From Lacrimispora sinapis (GTDB lineage Bacteria > Bacillota > Clostridia > Lachnospirales > Lachnospiraceae), in the NCBI RefSeq assembly GCF_043633585.1, contig NZ_CP141832.1, positions 1,736,001 to 1,800,000 on the forward strand: a stretch of DNA of 64,000 nt, read 5' to 3'. The first letter of the stretch is position 1; each line of letters starts with the position of its first letter. A model generated the notes under the pieces. It did no database searches. It had not been told where the DNA came from and saw only the letters and a program-made list of their open reading frames with translations. The position numbers and the translations under genes are program-made. Positions 51,589-60,159 of the stretch are shown here, one piece after another.

Positions 51589-51617
51589 TTGAAAATTTTG
51601 AGGAATCCTCATAGAAT
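51589..51617 (+). promoter_or_regulatory. pduL-ackA promoter with a palindrome in the spacer
   Basis: -35 TTGAAA (51589-51594), 17-bp spacer, -10 TAGAAT (51612-51617). The spacer holds the palindrome TGAGGA-a-TCCTCA at 51599-51611, ending right before the -10, a position suited to a repressor. Confidence 0.65.
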
Positions 51618-51671
51618 AGAGTGAGGGTTAATAAAAAATCTTTGAGGATAAGAACAGGAGATTAGGGAAAC

Positions 51672-52241
51672 ATGAATTTTATTGTCGAAACATCAGCTCG
51701 TCATGTACATTTATCTCAAGAGCATCTTGAGATTTTATTTGGAAAGGGATATGAACTGACAAAGAAAAAAGAACTTTCACAGCCAGGACAGTTTGCCTGT
51801 GAGGAGAGAGTAACCGTTATCGGTTCCAAAAGTGAGTTCAAAGGCGTTTCTATTTTAGGACCAGTGAGAAAATCAACTCAGGTAGAGATTTCCCTGACGG
51901 ATGCCCGTTCCATTGGCATCGCTGCACCAGTAAGAGAATCTGGAGATATTGCAGGGAGCGGTGCGTGCAAGATTGTTGGACCAGCAGGTGAGATCGATAT
52001 TACAGAAGGAGTTATCGCTGCAAAGCGTCATATCCATGCAACACCTGCGGATGCAGAAAAGCTTGGCGTTAAAAACGGTGAGATCGTTTCTGTTAAAATT
52101 GACACAAACGGCAGAAGCCTTGTTTTCGGAGATGTGGTTGTTCGTGTAAGCGACTCCTACGCTCTTGCTATGCACATTGATACCGATGAATCTAACGCAG
52201 CTGGCTGCGGAAGAGAACAGTACGGCGAAATCGTTAAATAA
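51672..52241 (+). CDS. pduL: Phosphate acyltransferase PduL (phosphotransacetylase)
   Basis: 189 residues. PduL residues are clear: SARHVHLSQEHLEILFG with two zinc-binding His, AKRHIHATPADAEKLG with two more, and a second barrel containing VSDSYALAMHIDTDESNA. No encapsulation peptide of microcompartment type is visible at the N-terminus and no shell genes are nearby, so this is a cytosolic Pta substitute. With ackA directly downstream it converts acetyl-CoA to acetate via acetyl phosphate. Confidence 0.94.
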   Translation: MNFIVETSARHVHLSQEHLEILFGKGYELTKKKELSQPGQFACEERVTVIGSKSEFKGVSILGPVRKSTQVEISLTDARSIGIAAPVRESGDIAGSGACKIVGPAGEIDITEGVIAAKRHIHATPADAEKLGVKNGEIVSVKIDTNGRSLVFGDVVVRVSDSYALAMHIDTDESNAAGCGREQYGEIVK

Positions 52242-52262
52242 TCGAAGGAGATACAAATTTAT

Positions 52263-53456
52263 ATGAAAATTTTAGTTATCAACTGCGGAAGTTCTTCTTT
52301 AAAATATCAGCTGATCAATATGGAAAATGAAGAAGTTTTAGCAAAAGGTTTATGCGAGAGAATTGGTATTCCAGGGTCAAAATTAATTCATAAGGCAGAA
52401 GGAAAAGGTGAAAAGACCATCGAAGAAGATATGCCTAACCACACCTTAGCCATTGAACACGTTATGAAGGCATTGGTTGATCCGGAATTTGGTGTAATTA
52501 AAGATACAAGTGAGATCTCCGCAGTAGGCCACAGAGTTCTTCATGCAGGAACCGTTTACAGCGATTCCATCGTAGTCACTGAGGACGTAAAGAAGGTAGT
52601 ACGTGACTGCTTCGATTTAGGACCTCTTCATAACCCTGCAAACTTGATGGGAATTGAAGCTTGTGAAGCTGCTATGCCAGGGACTCCAAACGTAGCTGTA
52701 TTTGATACGGCATTTGGTATGGGTATGCCAGAGAAAGCTGCTTTATATGCGATCCCAACAGAATATTATGAGAAATACAGCATCCGCCGTTACGGCTTCC
52801 ACGGTACAAGCCATAGCTTTGTATCCAAGGAAACTTTAAAGTTCTGTGGTCTTGACGAGAAAAAGGGCAAAGTAATTGTATGCCATTTAGGAAACGGTGC
52901 CAGCATCTCTGCCTCCATCGGCGGTAAGTGTGTGGATACCAGTATGGGTCTTACTCCGTTGGAAGGACTTATCATGGGTACCAGAAGTGGTGATATTGAT
53001 CCTGCTTTTATTCAGTTCATCTGTGACAAAGAAGGAAAAACTGTGAATGAGGTTATTGATATCTTAAACAAAAAGTCTGGTATTCTTGGCATGTCCGGCG
53101 GCATCTCCAGTGATTTCCGTGATGTCCAGAAGGCTCAGGCAGAAGGAAACCACCTTGCAGATACAGCCATCAAAGCATATGTTTACCGCGTAGCAAAATA
53201 CATCGGTGCTTATACTGCATCAATGAACGGTGTTGATGCCATTGCCTTTACTGCTGGCGTTGGTGAAAACGATATGCCGATCAGAGAAGAGATATGTTCC
53301 TATTTAGGATACCTTGGTGTTGTTATTGATGCAGAAGCTAACAGCAAGAGAGGTTTTAACAACATGATTTCCGCACCGGAATCCAAGGTTAAGGTATGTG
53401 TAATTCCTACCAATGAAGAGTTGGCAATTGCAAGAGAGACCAAAGCCCTGGTATAA
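52263..53456 (+). CDS. ackA: Acetate kinase
   Basis: 397 residues after GAAGGAGA. ASKHA fold: MKILVINCGSSSLKYQLI at the start, AVGHRVLHAGTVYSDS, RRYGFHGTSHSFVS with the catalytic His, VCHLGNGASISA, MGLTPLEGLIMGTRSGDIDP and FTAGVGENDMPIR. It makes ATP and acetate from acetyl phosphate, the main fermentative ATP step, in one operon with pduL. Confidence 0.98.
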   Translation: MKILVINCGSSSLKYQLINMENEEVLAKGLCERIGIPGSKLIHKAEGKGEKTIEEDMPNHTLAIEHVMKALVDPEFGVIKDTSEISAVGHRVLHAGTVYSDSIVVTEDVKKVVRDCFDLGPLHNPANLMGIEACEAAMPGTPNVAVFDTAFGMGMPEKAALYAIPTEYYEKYSIRRYGFHGTSHSFVSKETLKFCGLDEKKGKVIVCHLGNGASISASIGGKCVDTSMGLTPLEGLIMGTRSGDIDPAFIQFICDKEGKTVNEVIDILNKKSGILGMSGGISSDFRDVQKAQAEGNHLADTAIKAYVYRVAKYIGAYTASMNGVDAIAFTAGVGENDMPIREEICSYLGYLGVVIDAEANSKRGFNNMISAPESKVKVCVIPTNEELAIARETKALV

Positions 53457-53511
53457 TCCGGAAGATGATGGTGCATCATAGTATTGCAACATCAAATATG
53501 GAAATATTTTG

Positions 53512-53548
53512 TTGACAAATAGTGCGCGCCTATGTATAATAGCATAGG
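53512..53548 (+). promoter_or_regulatory. yceD-rpmF promoter overlapped by an inverted repeat
   Basis: Exact TTGACA (53512-53517), 17-bp spacer, exact TATAAT (53535-53540). CCTATG (53529-53534) and CATAGG (53543-53548) flank the -10 as an inverted repeat, extended by G-C/G-T pairing. This is a likely operator over a consensus promoter. Confidence 0.85.
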
Positions 53549-53567
53549 TGCGTATTAGGAGACTAAT

Positions 53568-54095
53568 ATGCTTATTAATTTAACCGAGTTGTTTACCCTG
53601 GAGGGGAAAGAGAAAACCTATACACCAGATATTGAGATGAAAGTCTATCATGGGCCATACGGAGATTATGAGGTAGCTGCTGCGAAACCAGTTGTGCTGC
53701 GGATTATGAATCTGGGAGGCAAAAAGCTGGAAGTGGAAGGGAAAGCTGGTCTTACCCTTATTGTTCCATGTGACCGGTGTTTAGAGCCGGTGCCTGTGGA
53801 TTTGGAATTCGATATGATCCGAGCGATTGACTTGAGTGAATCCGAAGGAGAGCGTGTAGAGGAACTCGATGAACAACCATACGTTAATGGTTATAATCTG
53901 GATGTAGACCAGTTGGTTTGTGATGAACTCATACTGAACCTGCCTATGAAGGTTCTCTGCAGTGAAAACTGCAAGGGGATTTGTAATAGATGTGGAACAA
54001 ATCTCAATCATGAGACTTGTGACTGCGATATTAGGCCTACAGACCCTAGAATGGCAGTCATCCAGGATATTTTTAAACAGTTTAAGGAGGTGTAA
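53568..54095 (+). CDS. yceD: DUF177 protein YceD
   Basis: 175 residues after TAGGAGAC. The DUF177 core has VPCDRCLEPVPVDLEF, and the C-terminal cysteines are CSENCKGICNRCGTN followed by CDCD, the zinc-ribbon-like part typical of the family. YceD is coupled to rpmF in most bacteria and is connected with 23S rRNA or L32 handling. It lies 2 bp before rpmF. Confidence 0.92.
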   Translation: MLINLTELFTLEGKEKTYTPDIEMKVYHGPYGDYEVAAAKPVVLRIMNLGGKKLEVEGKAGLTLIVPCDRCLEPVPVDLEFDMIRAIDLSESEGERVEELDEQPYVNGYNLDVDQLVCDELILNLPMKVLCSENCKGICNRCGTNLNHETCDCDIRPTDPRMAVIQDIFKQFKEV

Positions 54096-54097
54096 CC

Positions 54098-54280
54098 ATG
54101 TCTATCTGTCCAAAGAACAAATCTTCTAAAGCAAGAAGAGACAAACGTAGAGCAAACTGGAAGATGAGTGCTCCAAATTTAGTAAAATGCAGCAAGTGCG
54201 GTGAGCTTATGATGCCTCACAGAGTTTGCAAGGCTTGCGGTTCTTACAACAAGAAAGAAATCATCAGCGTTGAAGCTTAA
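54098..54280 (+). CDS. rpmF: 50S ribosomal protein L32
   Basis: 60 residues after AAGGAGGTG. SICPKNKSSKARRDKRRANWKM is the basic start of L32; the zinc-binding form has CSKCGE and CKACGS. It is a large-subunit protein. The usual downstream plsX/acpP genes are missing; a terminator and a sugar locus follow. Confidence 0.97.
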   Translation: MSICPKNKSSKARRDKRRANWKMSAPNLVKCSKCGELMMPHRVCKACGSYNKKEIISVEA

Positions 54281-54327
54281 TATTTCTTTGAATTCTGTTT
54301 TTTCTTTGATTAGAAGAAACTACTTAT

Positions 54328-54366
54328 AAAAAGCTGTTACTCAATTGTTGGGTAGCAGCTTTTTTT
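54328..54366 (+). terminator. Terminator of yceD-rpmF
   Basis: AAAAAGCTGTTAC (54328-54340) pairs with GTAGCAGCTTTTT (one G-T pair), then a T-run to 54366. Confidence 0.85.
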
Positions 54367-54506
54367 GCGCGCGCGGCGGATGTTCCTGCATCTGATTTTA
54401 ATTTTGCAATAGGTATTTGGAGGTGGATTTTCCGGGGAGAGATGGTATAAAGCGAATGTATTCATTATTAACAGAACAAGTGTTATGTTTTGGGGAGAAT
54501 ATTATA

Positions 54507-54515
54507 TGCTATAAT
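54507..54515 (+). promoter_or_regulatory. Extended -10 promoter of the GH43 locus
   Basis: TGCTATAAT, the -10 hexamer at 54510-54515. No -35 of good quality is present, so an activator may be involved. Confidence 0.5.
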
Positions 54516-54552
54516 AAGTGCAGTATGCAGGGTGATGAATGGGGGTACATAC

Positions 54553-54636
54553 ATGGGTTTGATAATCAAAGGAGATGCCATTAAACGTCTGGCTGTAACA
54601 CAAGATGGTAACATACTGGAAATAATTTATGGTTGA
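54553..54636 (+). CDS. Possible 27-residue leader peptide
   Basis: ATG 54553 follows GGGGG and encodes MGLIIKGDAIKRLAVTQDGN plus seven residues, then stops at 54636. It is downstream of the promoter at 54507 and upstream of the GH43 start at 54714. It could be a leader peptide or chance; codon use looks ordinary. Confidence 0.3.
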   Translation: MGLIIKGDAIKRLAVTQDGNILEIIYG

Positions 54637-54713
54637 TACAAAAGTTATTGTGGAACAAAAGAATTAAATTTGCGGTCGTCAGAATGAATGAGAGGGAAAG
54701 GTGTGGCTGGAAT

Positions 54714-56216
54714 ATGATAACAATTACAAATCCCATACAAAAAGGTTTTTACCCGGACCCTTCCATATGCAGGGTAGGTAAAGATTATTATATGGTTCAT
54801 TCTACATTTGCATATGCACCGGGAATTCCTGTTTTTACCAGCACCAATTTGAGAGACTGGGTACAGATCGGGCATGTTTTGGAGCGGGAGGAACAACTAG
54901 GTTTAAAAGGGGCAAAGGTATCCCAGGGAATCTACGCCCCCACCATCCGGTATTTCGATGAAAAATTCTATGTGATTACAACAAATGTATCCGGTGGAGG
55001 AAACTTTTATGTGACCTCAGAAAAAGCGGAGGGACCGTGGTCGGACCCTGTTTATTTAAAAGATGCTCCAGGCATGGACCCAAGCCTGTTTTTTGAAAAT
55101 GAAACCTGTTATTATGTGGGACAGCGGACAAAAGAACCTGCGGCTTATTATGGCGATTGTGAGATATGGATTCAGATGCTTGATCTGAGGGAAGGGAAAT
55201 TAGTTGGGGAGCCAAAAAGCATATTTGACGGAAGTATGAAACGCACCATCTGGGCAGAAGGTCCTCATATCTATCATAAAGGAGACTATTATTATCTCCT
55301 TCTTGCAGAGGGAGGCACAGGTTATAATCACAGCATTGCTGTTGCCAGAAGCCGTTTGCTGGAGGGACCATACGAGTCTTGTCCCCATAATCCTGTTTTG
55401 ACCCATCGTCATCTGGGCCATCGCTATCCCATCCAAAATATCGGTCACGGAGATTTGATAGAGACTCCTGGCGGGAAGTGGTTTCTTGTGATGCTGGGAA
55501 CCAGACCGGTAAATGGATGTGCCGAACTGGGCCGGGAAACATTTTTGGCGGAAGTGGAATGGGAAGAGGAATGGCCGGTGGTGAATCCTCAGGTTGGAAA
55601 GGTAGCGGGGAAGAAGGAGTCGAAGGTTTTTGAGAAAAAACATGATATTTTCTGGACCCTACCACTGGACATGAGATGCATTGGATTAAGAGAGAATCCA
55701 TCGAATATCCCATTAAAAGCGGAGGAGGGAAAGCTTTTTCTGCCTTTTCGGCCTGAGACAATGGAGGATTTGGGCACACCCTCCTTTATTGGTACAAGAC
55801 TTTTGTCCCGGACCTTTGATGCGAAAGTAGAATTAGAAGCGGTATTTTCGGGAGCGGAAGAAGCCGGACTGGTATATTTTTACGATGAGCATCACTATAT
55901 CAAAGCGGTATTCAGAAATACTGGGGGAAGATGTGAGGCTGTGGTTATAAAAAGAACGGGAGCCGGGGAAACAGAAATGGGAAGAAGTCCAGTGGCCGGA
56001 GAAGTACACACCCTGCAGCTGCAAGGAGAAAATCAGATTCTTTGTGTTATGGCGGATGATAGAAAGGTCGCCGATGGAGTGGAGGTCAAAGACCTTTGTT
56101 CGGAAAGAGCGGGGGGATTTACCGGATGTACCATAGGGGTATATGCTTCCTCAGTACATACAGACTCAGGGAGATATGCTATTTTTGATACACTATTATT
56201 GAAATTCATAGATTAG
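54714..56216 (+). CDS. Glycoside hydrolase family 43 protein (beta-xylosidase / arabinofuranosidase type)
   Basis: 500 residues from ATG 54714; upstream in-frame codons from 54633 lack a ribosome binding site and the family start ITNPIQKGFYPDPSI follows 54714. Five-bladed propeller residues: the base Asp in GFYPDPSICR, the pKa-tuning Asp in GMDPSLFF, and the acid Glu in WAEGPHIYHKGDYYYL. A C-terminal beta-sandwich (about 320-500) completes the two-domain beta-xylosidase architecture. There is no signal peptide, so it acts in the cytoplasm on imported oligosaccharides, matching the sugar ABC transporter that follows. Confidence 0.93.
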   Translation: MITITNPIQKGFYPDPSICRVGKDYYMVHSTFAYAPGIPVFTSTNLRDWVQIGHVLEREEQLGLKGAKVSQGIYAPTIRYFDEKFYVITTNVSGGGNFYVTSEKAEGPWSDPVYLKDAPGMDPSLFFENETCYYVGQRTKEPAAYYGDCEIWIQMLDLREGKLVGEPKSIFDGSMKRTIWAEGPHIYHKGDYYYLLLAEGGTGYNHSIAVARSRLLEGPYESCPHNPVLTHRHLGHRYPIQNIGHGDLIETPGGKWFLVMLGTRPVNGCAELGRETFLAEVEWEEEWPVVNPQVGKVAGKKESKVFEKKHDIFWTLPLDMRCIGLRENPSNIPLKAEEGKLFLPFRPETMEDLGTPSFIGTRLLSRTFDAKVELEAVFSGAEEAGLVYFYDEHHYIKAVFRNTGGRCEAVVIKRTGAGETEMGRSPVAGEVHTLQLQGENQILCVMADDRKVADGVEVKDLCSERAGGFTGCTIGVYASSVHTDSGRYAIFDTLLLKFID

Positions 56217-56255
56217 CGTTGGAGGTACAGGACTTTACAGTTTTCATATACGAAT

Positions 56256-56356
56256 AAAAGCGGATAGGCTTGAAAAGCCGGAACAACGAGCAGCTTCAGG
56301 GATAGATATCTGAGGAGGATTTAGAAAAGTTCCGGCATTAGCTATCCGCTTTTTGT
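56256..56356 (+). terminator. Nested hairpin / terminator between GH43 and the sugar transporter
   Basis: The outer stem AAAAGCGGATAG (56256-56267) pairs perfectly with 56342-56353, followed by Ts. An inner 8-bp stem GCCGGAAC (56277-56284) pairs perfectly with 56329-56336, enclosing a 44-nt loop. The size of about 100 nt is unusual for a simple terminator; it may also be a stable small RNA or a processing element. Confidence 0.65.
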
Positions 56357-56666
56357 TTGCTAATGGTTGGAAGATCAATTATTCCCTGGGGGTATAGTTG
56401 ATTAGGAGTTTAAGTCAAAATTACAAAAACATTAGAGATATATGCAGTTAAAACAAAAATAATATTGTAAAAATAGTATAAAAACAAGTCTAAAAAACAA
56501 TAGTTTATGTATATATTATAAAATACAAGACCACGCAGCAATCATATAATAGTAACAATTGGAAACCTGGTGGCACTTATTTAAATGCAGTTGTATCTGG
56601 TCTCTATGAAAGGGACAATGTCAAAGGAGAATGAAAAATAATTTATGTATCATAAGGAGGAAGGGT
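56357..56666 (+). other. AT-rich 310-bp region upstream of the sugar-binding protein
   Basis: No gene seen. A -10-like TATAAT at 56545-56550 has no clear -35. A first ATG (56631) with AAAGGAG is in frame with the binding protein, but the lipoprotein signal starts at 56667, so the upstream ATG is likely not used. I find no exact CcpA cre box. Confidence 0.4.
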
Positions 56667-58028
56667 ATGATCAGAAGATATATCTCAGGGTTGTTAGCTG
56701 CCGGACTGGTAATGGGTTCACTTTCCGGATGTGGGATTTCAACAGATACCGGAGTTACCCAGGCAGAAGGAAGCGGTTCACCGGGAAGTAAGGAAGAAAC
56801 CGTTAAGGCGTCAGGGACGGAGGAACAAATTACATGGATGTATTGGGATAATTTAGATGCGACGGACGATCTTATAAGCAAAGGATATAAACAGGTCATT
56901 GACCGATTCAATCAAACGTACAAGGGAAAGTATTATTGCAACGTCATTACCACCAATTTAGAGGAATATGACACCAAATTAAATGCATTGATTGCGGCAG
57001 GCAATACGCCGGATGTTTTTATCTGCAATCCCGGTCCTAATTTGACTCAGTACGTAGATGCAGGGATAGCAGCTGATTTGACGGATCTTTTAAAAAATAA
57101 GGAATCTAAATGGTACAAAACATTTACGGATGGAATCTTTGAGCGTATTACCTATGACGGAAAAATCATGGCTGTACCAACAAACTTTGCGGCAGCCTGC
57201 GTATTTTACAATACGGAAATATTTAAAAACGTGGGGGCGGAGGTGCCAGAAACCTATGACGAATTGCTTGAAGTATGCAAAAAGATTAAGGAGGCAGGTT
57301 ATACACCGATTTCCTGTTCCGCAGGGACCTCCTGGTGTTTGTCAATGATTGCAGGATATCTTTGTGACAGAGAGGGCGGTCCTGATCATTTAAAAGGAGT
57401 GAATGAGGGTACCCTTGACTGGACGAGTCAGAGTTTTCTGGATGCCGGCTATAAACTGAAAGAATTATCCCAGTATTTCCAGGACACAGCTGCGGGAGAT
57501 TCCAACGACCAGTCAACGGCAAACTTTTATAATGGAGATGCGGCCATGCTCGTTCAAGGATCCTGGGCAATTGCGCAGATCAATGGCAACAACCCGGAAT
57601 TTGAAGATAAATGCGGGGTTTTCCAGTTCCCTGGAATTGAAGGTGGAGCAGATCCTAACCGTATGATCGTGAAAACTGACAATCTGGTTATGAGTGCCAC
57701 TACAAAACACCAGGAAGCAGCCCTTGCACTGATGAAAATATTTACGGATGAAACCGCTCAGAAATATACGGCTGAGGTAGCAGGCAAGATTCCGGTAATC
57801 AATGTGGACGTGGATTATGAGAAAGCTCCCAAACAGTTTGCCTACATCGGAGATATTATGAAAAATGTAACCGGTACCCTTGGCTTTTATAATGAATCTC
57901 TGGCCAGTGTGGAGGCAGGAGATGTGTTTGATAATGCCATGGTGGATATTTATTTAGGCAATGCCACTCCGGAAGAAGCTTTCCAAAAGCTGCAGGATTT
58001 CTATGTCCAAAATGTCTGGAAGAAATAA
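56667..58028 (+). CDS. Sugar ABC transporter substrate-binding lipoprotein
   Basis: 453 residues from ATG 56667, 7 nt after AAGGAGGAA. Signal MIRRYISGLLAAGLVMGSLS with lipobox LSGC, a Ser/Gly/Glu-rich linker, then an SBP_bac_1 domain: ITWMYWDNLDATDDL, LNALIAAGNTPDVFICNPG, VPTNFAAACVFYNTEIFKN and GDAAMLVQGSWAIAQI. Class and partner genes point to oligosaccharides; with the GH43 enzyme next to it, xylo- or arabino-oligosaccharides are likely. Confidence 0.94.
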   Translation: MIRRYISGLLAAGLVMGSLSGCGISTDTGVTQAEGSGSPGSKEETVKASGTEEQITWMYWDNLDATDDLISKGYKQVIDRFNQTYKGKYYCNVITTNLEEYDTKLNALIAAGNTPDVFICNPGPNLTQYVDAGIAADLTDLLKNKESKWYKTFTDGIFERITYDGKIMAVPTNFAAACVFYNTEIFKNVGAEVPETYDELLEVCKKIKEAGYTPISCSAGTSWCLSMIAGYLCDREGGPDHLKGVNEGTLDWTSQSFLDAGYKLKELSQYFQDTAAGDSNDQSTANFYNGDAAMLVQGSWAIAQINGNNPEFEDKCGVFQFPGIEGGADPNRMIVKTDNLVMSATTKHQEAALALMKIFTDETAQKYTAEVAGKIPVINVDVDYEKAPKQFAYIGDIMKNVTGTLGFYNESLASVEAGDVFDNAMVDIYLGNATPEEAFQKLQDFYVQNVWKK

Positions 58029-58049
58029 ATCCATAGAAGGGGAGACAAA

Positions 58050-58937
58050 ATGAATAAGCTATTGGAAGATAAAAAAGCGGCTGTGATTTTTGTGGCGCCC
58101 GCATTCCTTTTGTTTACACTGATTTTATTTGTTCCGATTATCCAGGTTATCTATTATTCCTTATGCAATTATTCAGGGCTTACCAAACCGGAATTTATTG
58201 GAATAAAGAATTACATCAATTTATTTACAAACGATGAGACAATGAAAATTGCTTTGAAAAATTCCGTTTTTTTTATGGTATTTTCTGCAGTGACCCAGCA
58301 GCTGATCGGATTATTACTGGCCGTTTTGCTGACCAACATCAGTTGGGGAAGAAATTTATTTAAAAATATTTATTATTTGCCTTGTGTACTGTCTTCAGCG
58401 GCACTTGGACTGTTGTGGGCATTTTTATTTAATCCTAAAATTGGTATCAACCAGCTGCTCGGTTATTTTGGGATACAGGGACCGAACTGGCTGTTTTCCA
58501 CCAAAGGGCTGATTCCGCTTCCCATGTGGGTCATCGGATTCGTAGCACTTTGGCAGTATGCAGGGCAGACCATGATGCTCTATATGGCACAGATCAGCGG
58601 AATATCAAGGGATATCTATGAGGCCTCCTATATTGACGGCGCTTCTAAAGCACAATCCTTCCGTTACATAACTTTGCCTTTGATCCGTCCGATGTTAGTT
58701 ACGACACTTTCCTTAAATTGTATCGGTTCCCTGAAATTTTTTGATTTAATTTATAATATGACTCAGGGAGGGCCGAATCATACCACAGAGGTGCTGGCCT
58801 CCCATTTATATATGCAGGGCTTCCAGTATTTTAAATACGGATACGCCAGCGCAATTTCCATTGTTTTGCTGGTTTTATGTCTGATTGTAACAATTTTTAT
58901 TAACCGGTTTATCAAAATTGAAACGTATGAGGCATAG
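58050..58937 (+). CDS. Sugar ABC transporter permease (MalF type)
   Basis: 295 residues, six membrane helices, after GGGGAGACA. The EAA loop with EASYIDGASKAQSFRYITLP is the contact site for the ATPase. It lies 21 bp after the binding protein. No ATPase gene is adjacent; these systems usually share a common MsmX-type ATPase encoded elsewhere. Confidence 0.94.
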   Translation: MNKLLEDKKAAVIFVAPAFLLFTLILFVPIIQVIYYSLCNYSGLTKPEFIGIKNYINLFTNDETMKIALKNSVFFMVFSAVTQQLIGLLLAVLLTNISWGRNLFKNIYYLPCVLSSAALGLLWAFLFNPKIGINQLLGYFGIQGPNWLFSTKGLIPLPMWVIGFVALWQYAGQTMMLYMAQISGISRDIYEASYIDGASKAQSFRYITLPLIRPMLVTTLSLNCIGSLKFFDLIYNMTQGGPNHTTEVLASHLYMQGFQYFKYGYASAISIVLLVLCLIVTIFINRFIKIETYEA

Positions 58938-58948
58938 GAGGTGATCGG

Positions 58949-59800
58949 ATGAAGACAAAACAAATCAAAAATCAAAAAACCATTTCGTTTGCAAGCATAC
59001 TTCTTTATATGGCACTTGCCGTTCTGGCATTGATTTACCTATTTCCTCTGGTTTGGATGTTAAGTGTTTCCTTTAAGACCAACCGGGAAGTGCTGACTTC
59101 TCCGTTTTCCCCTCCTTCCATATTGCAGCTGGGGAATTACATTTTTGCGTGGACCAATGGCAAGCTGGGAGTAGCGACCTTCAATTCGGTGATCGTCTGC
59201 GGCAGTGCACTGATCATCAGTCTGCTGATCGGTTCTATGGCGGCCTTTGCCATTGCCAGAATGAGATGGAAGGTGCTCCCGTACCTCATGCAGTACTTTC
59301 TGATCGGAATGATGGTGCCGGTCCATTGTGTACTGATTCCTCTCTTTGTCCGTTTTTCCAAGTGGCAGCTGACCAACCAGCTGGCAGGGCTTATTATTCC
59401 TTATATTACGTTTTCCCTTCCGATGACGATTTTTCTGATGGTGGGATTTTTCAAAAGTATGCCCAATGAAATGTTTGAAGCGGCCTGTATGGATGGCTGT
59501 TCCATCTATGGGTGTTTTGTAAAAATAGCCCTTCCTCTGGCCAGAGTTGGGTTGTTTGTGGCGGGAATCATGACCTTTGTCGGGAATTGGAACGAACTTC
59601 TTCTGGCCATGGTATTTATATCAGATTCCTTAAAAAAGACCTTGCCGGTTACGCTGACGTATTTTGCAGGGCCTTATGCAACCAATTATGTTCAAATGTT
59701 TGCCGCTATTATCATTGCCATTGCACCTACCATTGCAGTATACAGTATTTTCAGCAATCAGATTGTGGATGGGCTTACAACCGGAGCGGTAAAAGGATAA
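58949..59800 (+). CDS. Sugar ABC transporter permease (MalG type)
   Basis: 283 residues, six membrane helices, after AGGAGGTGATC. The EAA loop is EAACMDGCSIYGCFVKIALP, and the C-terminal DGLTTGAVKG is the classical MalG end. It completes the heterodimeric channel with the preceding gene. Confidence 0.95.
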   Translation: MKTKQIKNQKTISFASILLYMALAVLALIYLFPLVWMLSVSFKTNREVLTSPFSPPSILQLGNYIFAWTNGKLGVATFNSVIVCGSALIISLLIGSMAAFAIARMRWKVLPYLMQYFLIGMMVPVHCVLIPLFVRFSKWQLTNQLAGLIIPYITFSLPMTIFLMVGFFKSMPNEMFEAACMDGCSIYGCFVKIALPLARVGLFVAGIMTFVGNWNELLLAMVFISDSLKKTLPVTLTYFAGPYATNYVQMFAAIIIAIAPTIAVYSIFSNQIVDGLTTGAVKG

Positions 59801-59810
59801 GATTCCCTCG

Positions 59811-59839
59811 TTGACAAATGAAAAAGATTCGGGTATGAT
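59811..59839 (+). promoter_or_regulatory. Promoter of the oadG-oadB-like genes
   Basis: Exact -35 TTGACA (59811-59816), 17-bp spacer, -10 TATGAT (59834-59839). The leader to the first start codon is about 160 nt and contains a terminator. Confidence 0.8.
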
Positions 59840-59845
59840 TGATCT

Positions 59846-59958
59846 AAACAAATACATGGTATCCGGTTGGACAGATGTTTATTTTATTCTTGATATCTGT
59901 TTTCAAGAATTGTAGCTTTTAGGGTGGAGGCTTCGTAAGAAATCCCCACTCTTTTTTT
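59846..59958 (+). promoter_or_regulatory. Structured leader RNA with intrinsic terminator (candidate riboswitch or attenuator)
   Basis: Between promoter and first gene lie a hairpin TTCTTGA/TCAAGAA (about 59886-59910), a competing ACAGAT/ATCTGT pairing, and a terminator stem AGGGTGGAGG (59921-59930) with TCCCCACTCT (59943-59952) followed by seven Ts. A terminator between promoter and gene implies conditional read-through. It does not match any riboswitch class I can name. Confidence 0.5.
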
Positions 59959-60004
59959 GTTCCTGAAAATACGGACTTGTACCATTGAATAGGAGAGAAA
60001 ACGA

Positions 60005-60142
60005 ATGTTTTTATTGGAAAGTGTTTCTGTTTCATTATTTTTAATCGCAGTGGTATTTTTTGTTTTACTTTGTCTATATTTATCCATTAAGCTATTTTCT
60101 TTTTTATTGGGAAAATTCGGGGAAAAAGAATCTATAAAATGA
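60005..60142 (+). CDS. OadG-like small membrane subunit of a sodium-pumping decarboxylase
   Basis: 45 residues after TAGGAGAGAAAAC, ending 17 bp before the beta-subunit gene. One membrane helix (VSLFLIAVVFFVLLCLYLSI) followed by a short basic/acidic tail. Size, single helix and position fit the gamma subunit that anchors and stabilises the beta subunit. Sequence similarity is low, as is usual in this subunit. Confidence 0.65.
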   Translation: MFLLESVSVSLFLIAVVFFVLLCLYLSIKLFSFLLGKFGEKESIK

Positions 60143-60159
60143 GAATGAGGAGATAAATT

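Noticed and set aside
51672..52241. Microcompartment-associated PduL
   Set aside because: No N-terminal encapsulation extension and no shell protein genes nearby; housekeeping Pta substitute is more likely.
54976..55779. 267-codon open frame on the minus strand
   Set aside because: Antisense to the GH43 gene, Pro/Ser-rich nonsense composition, no start signals.
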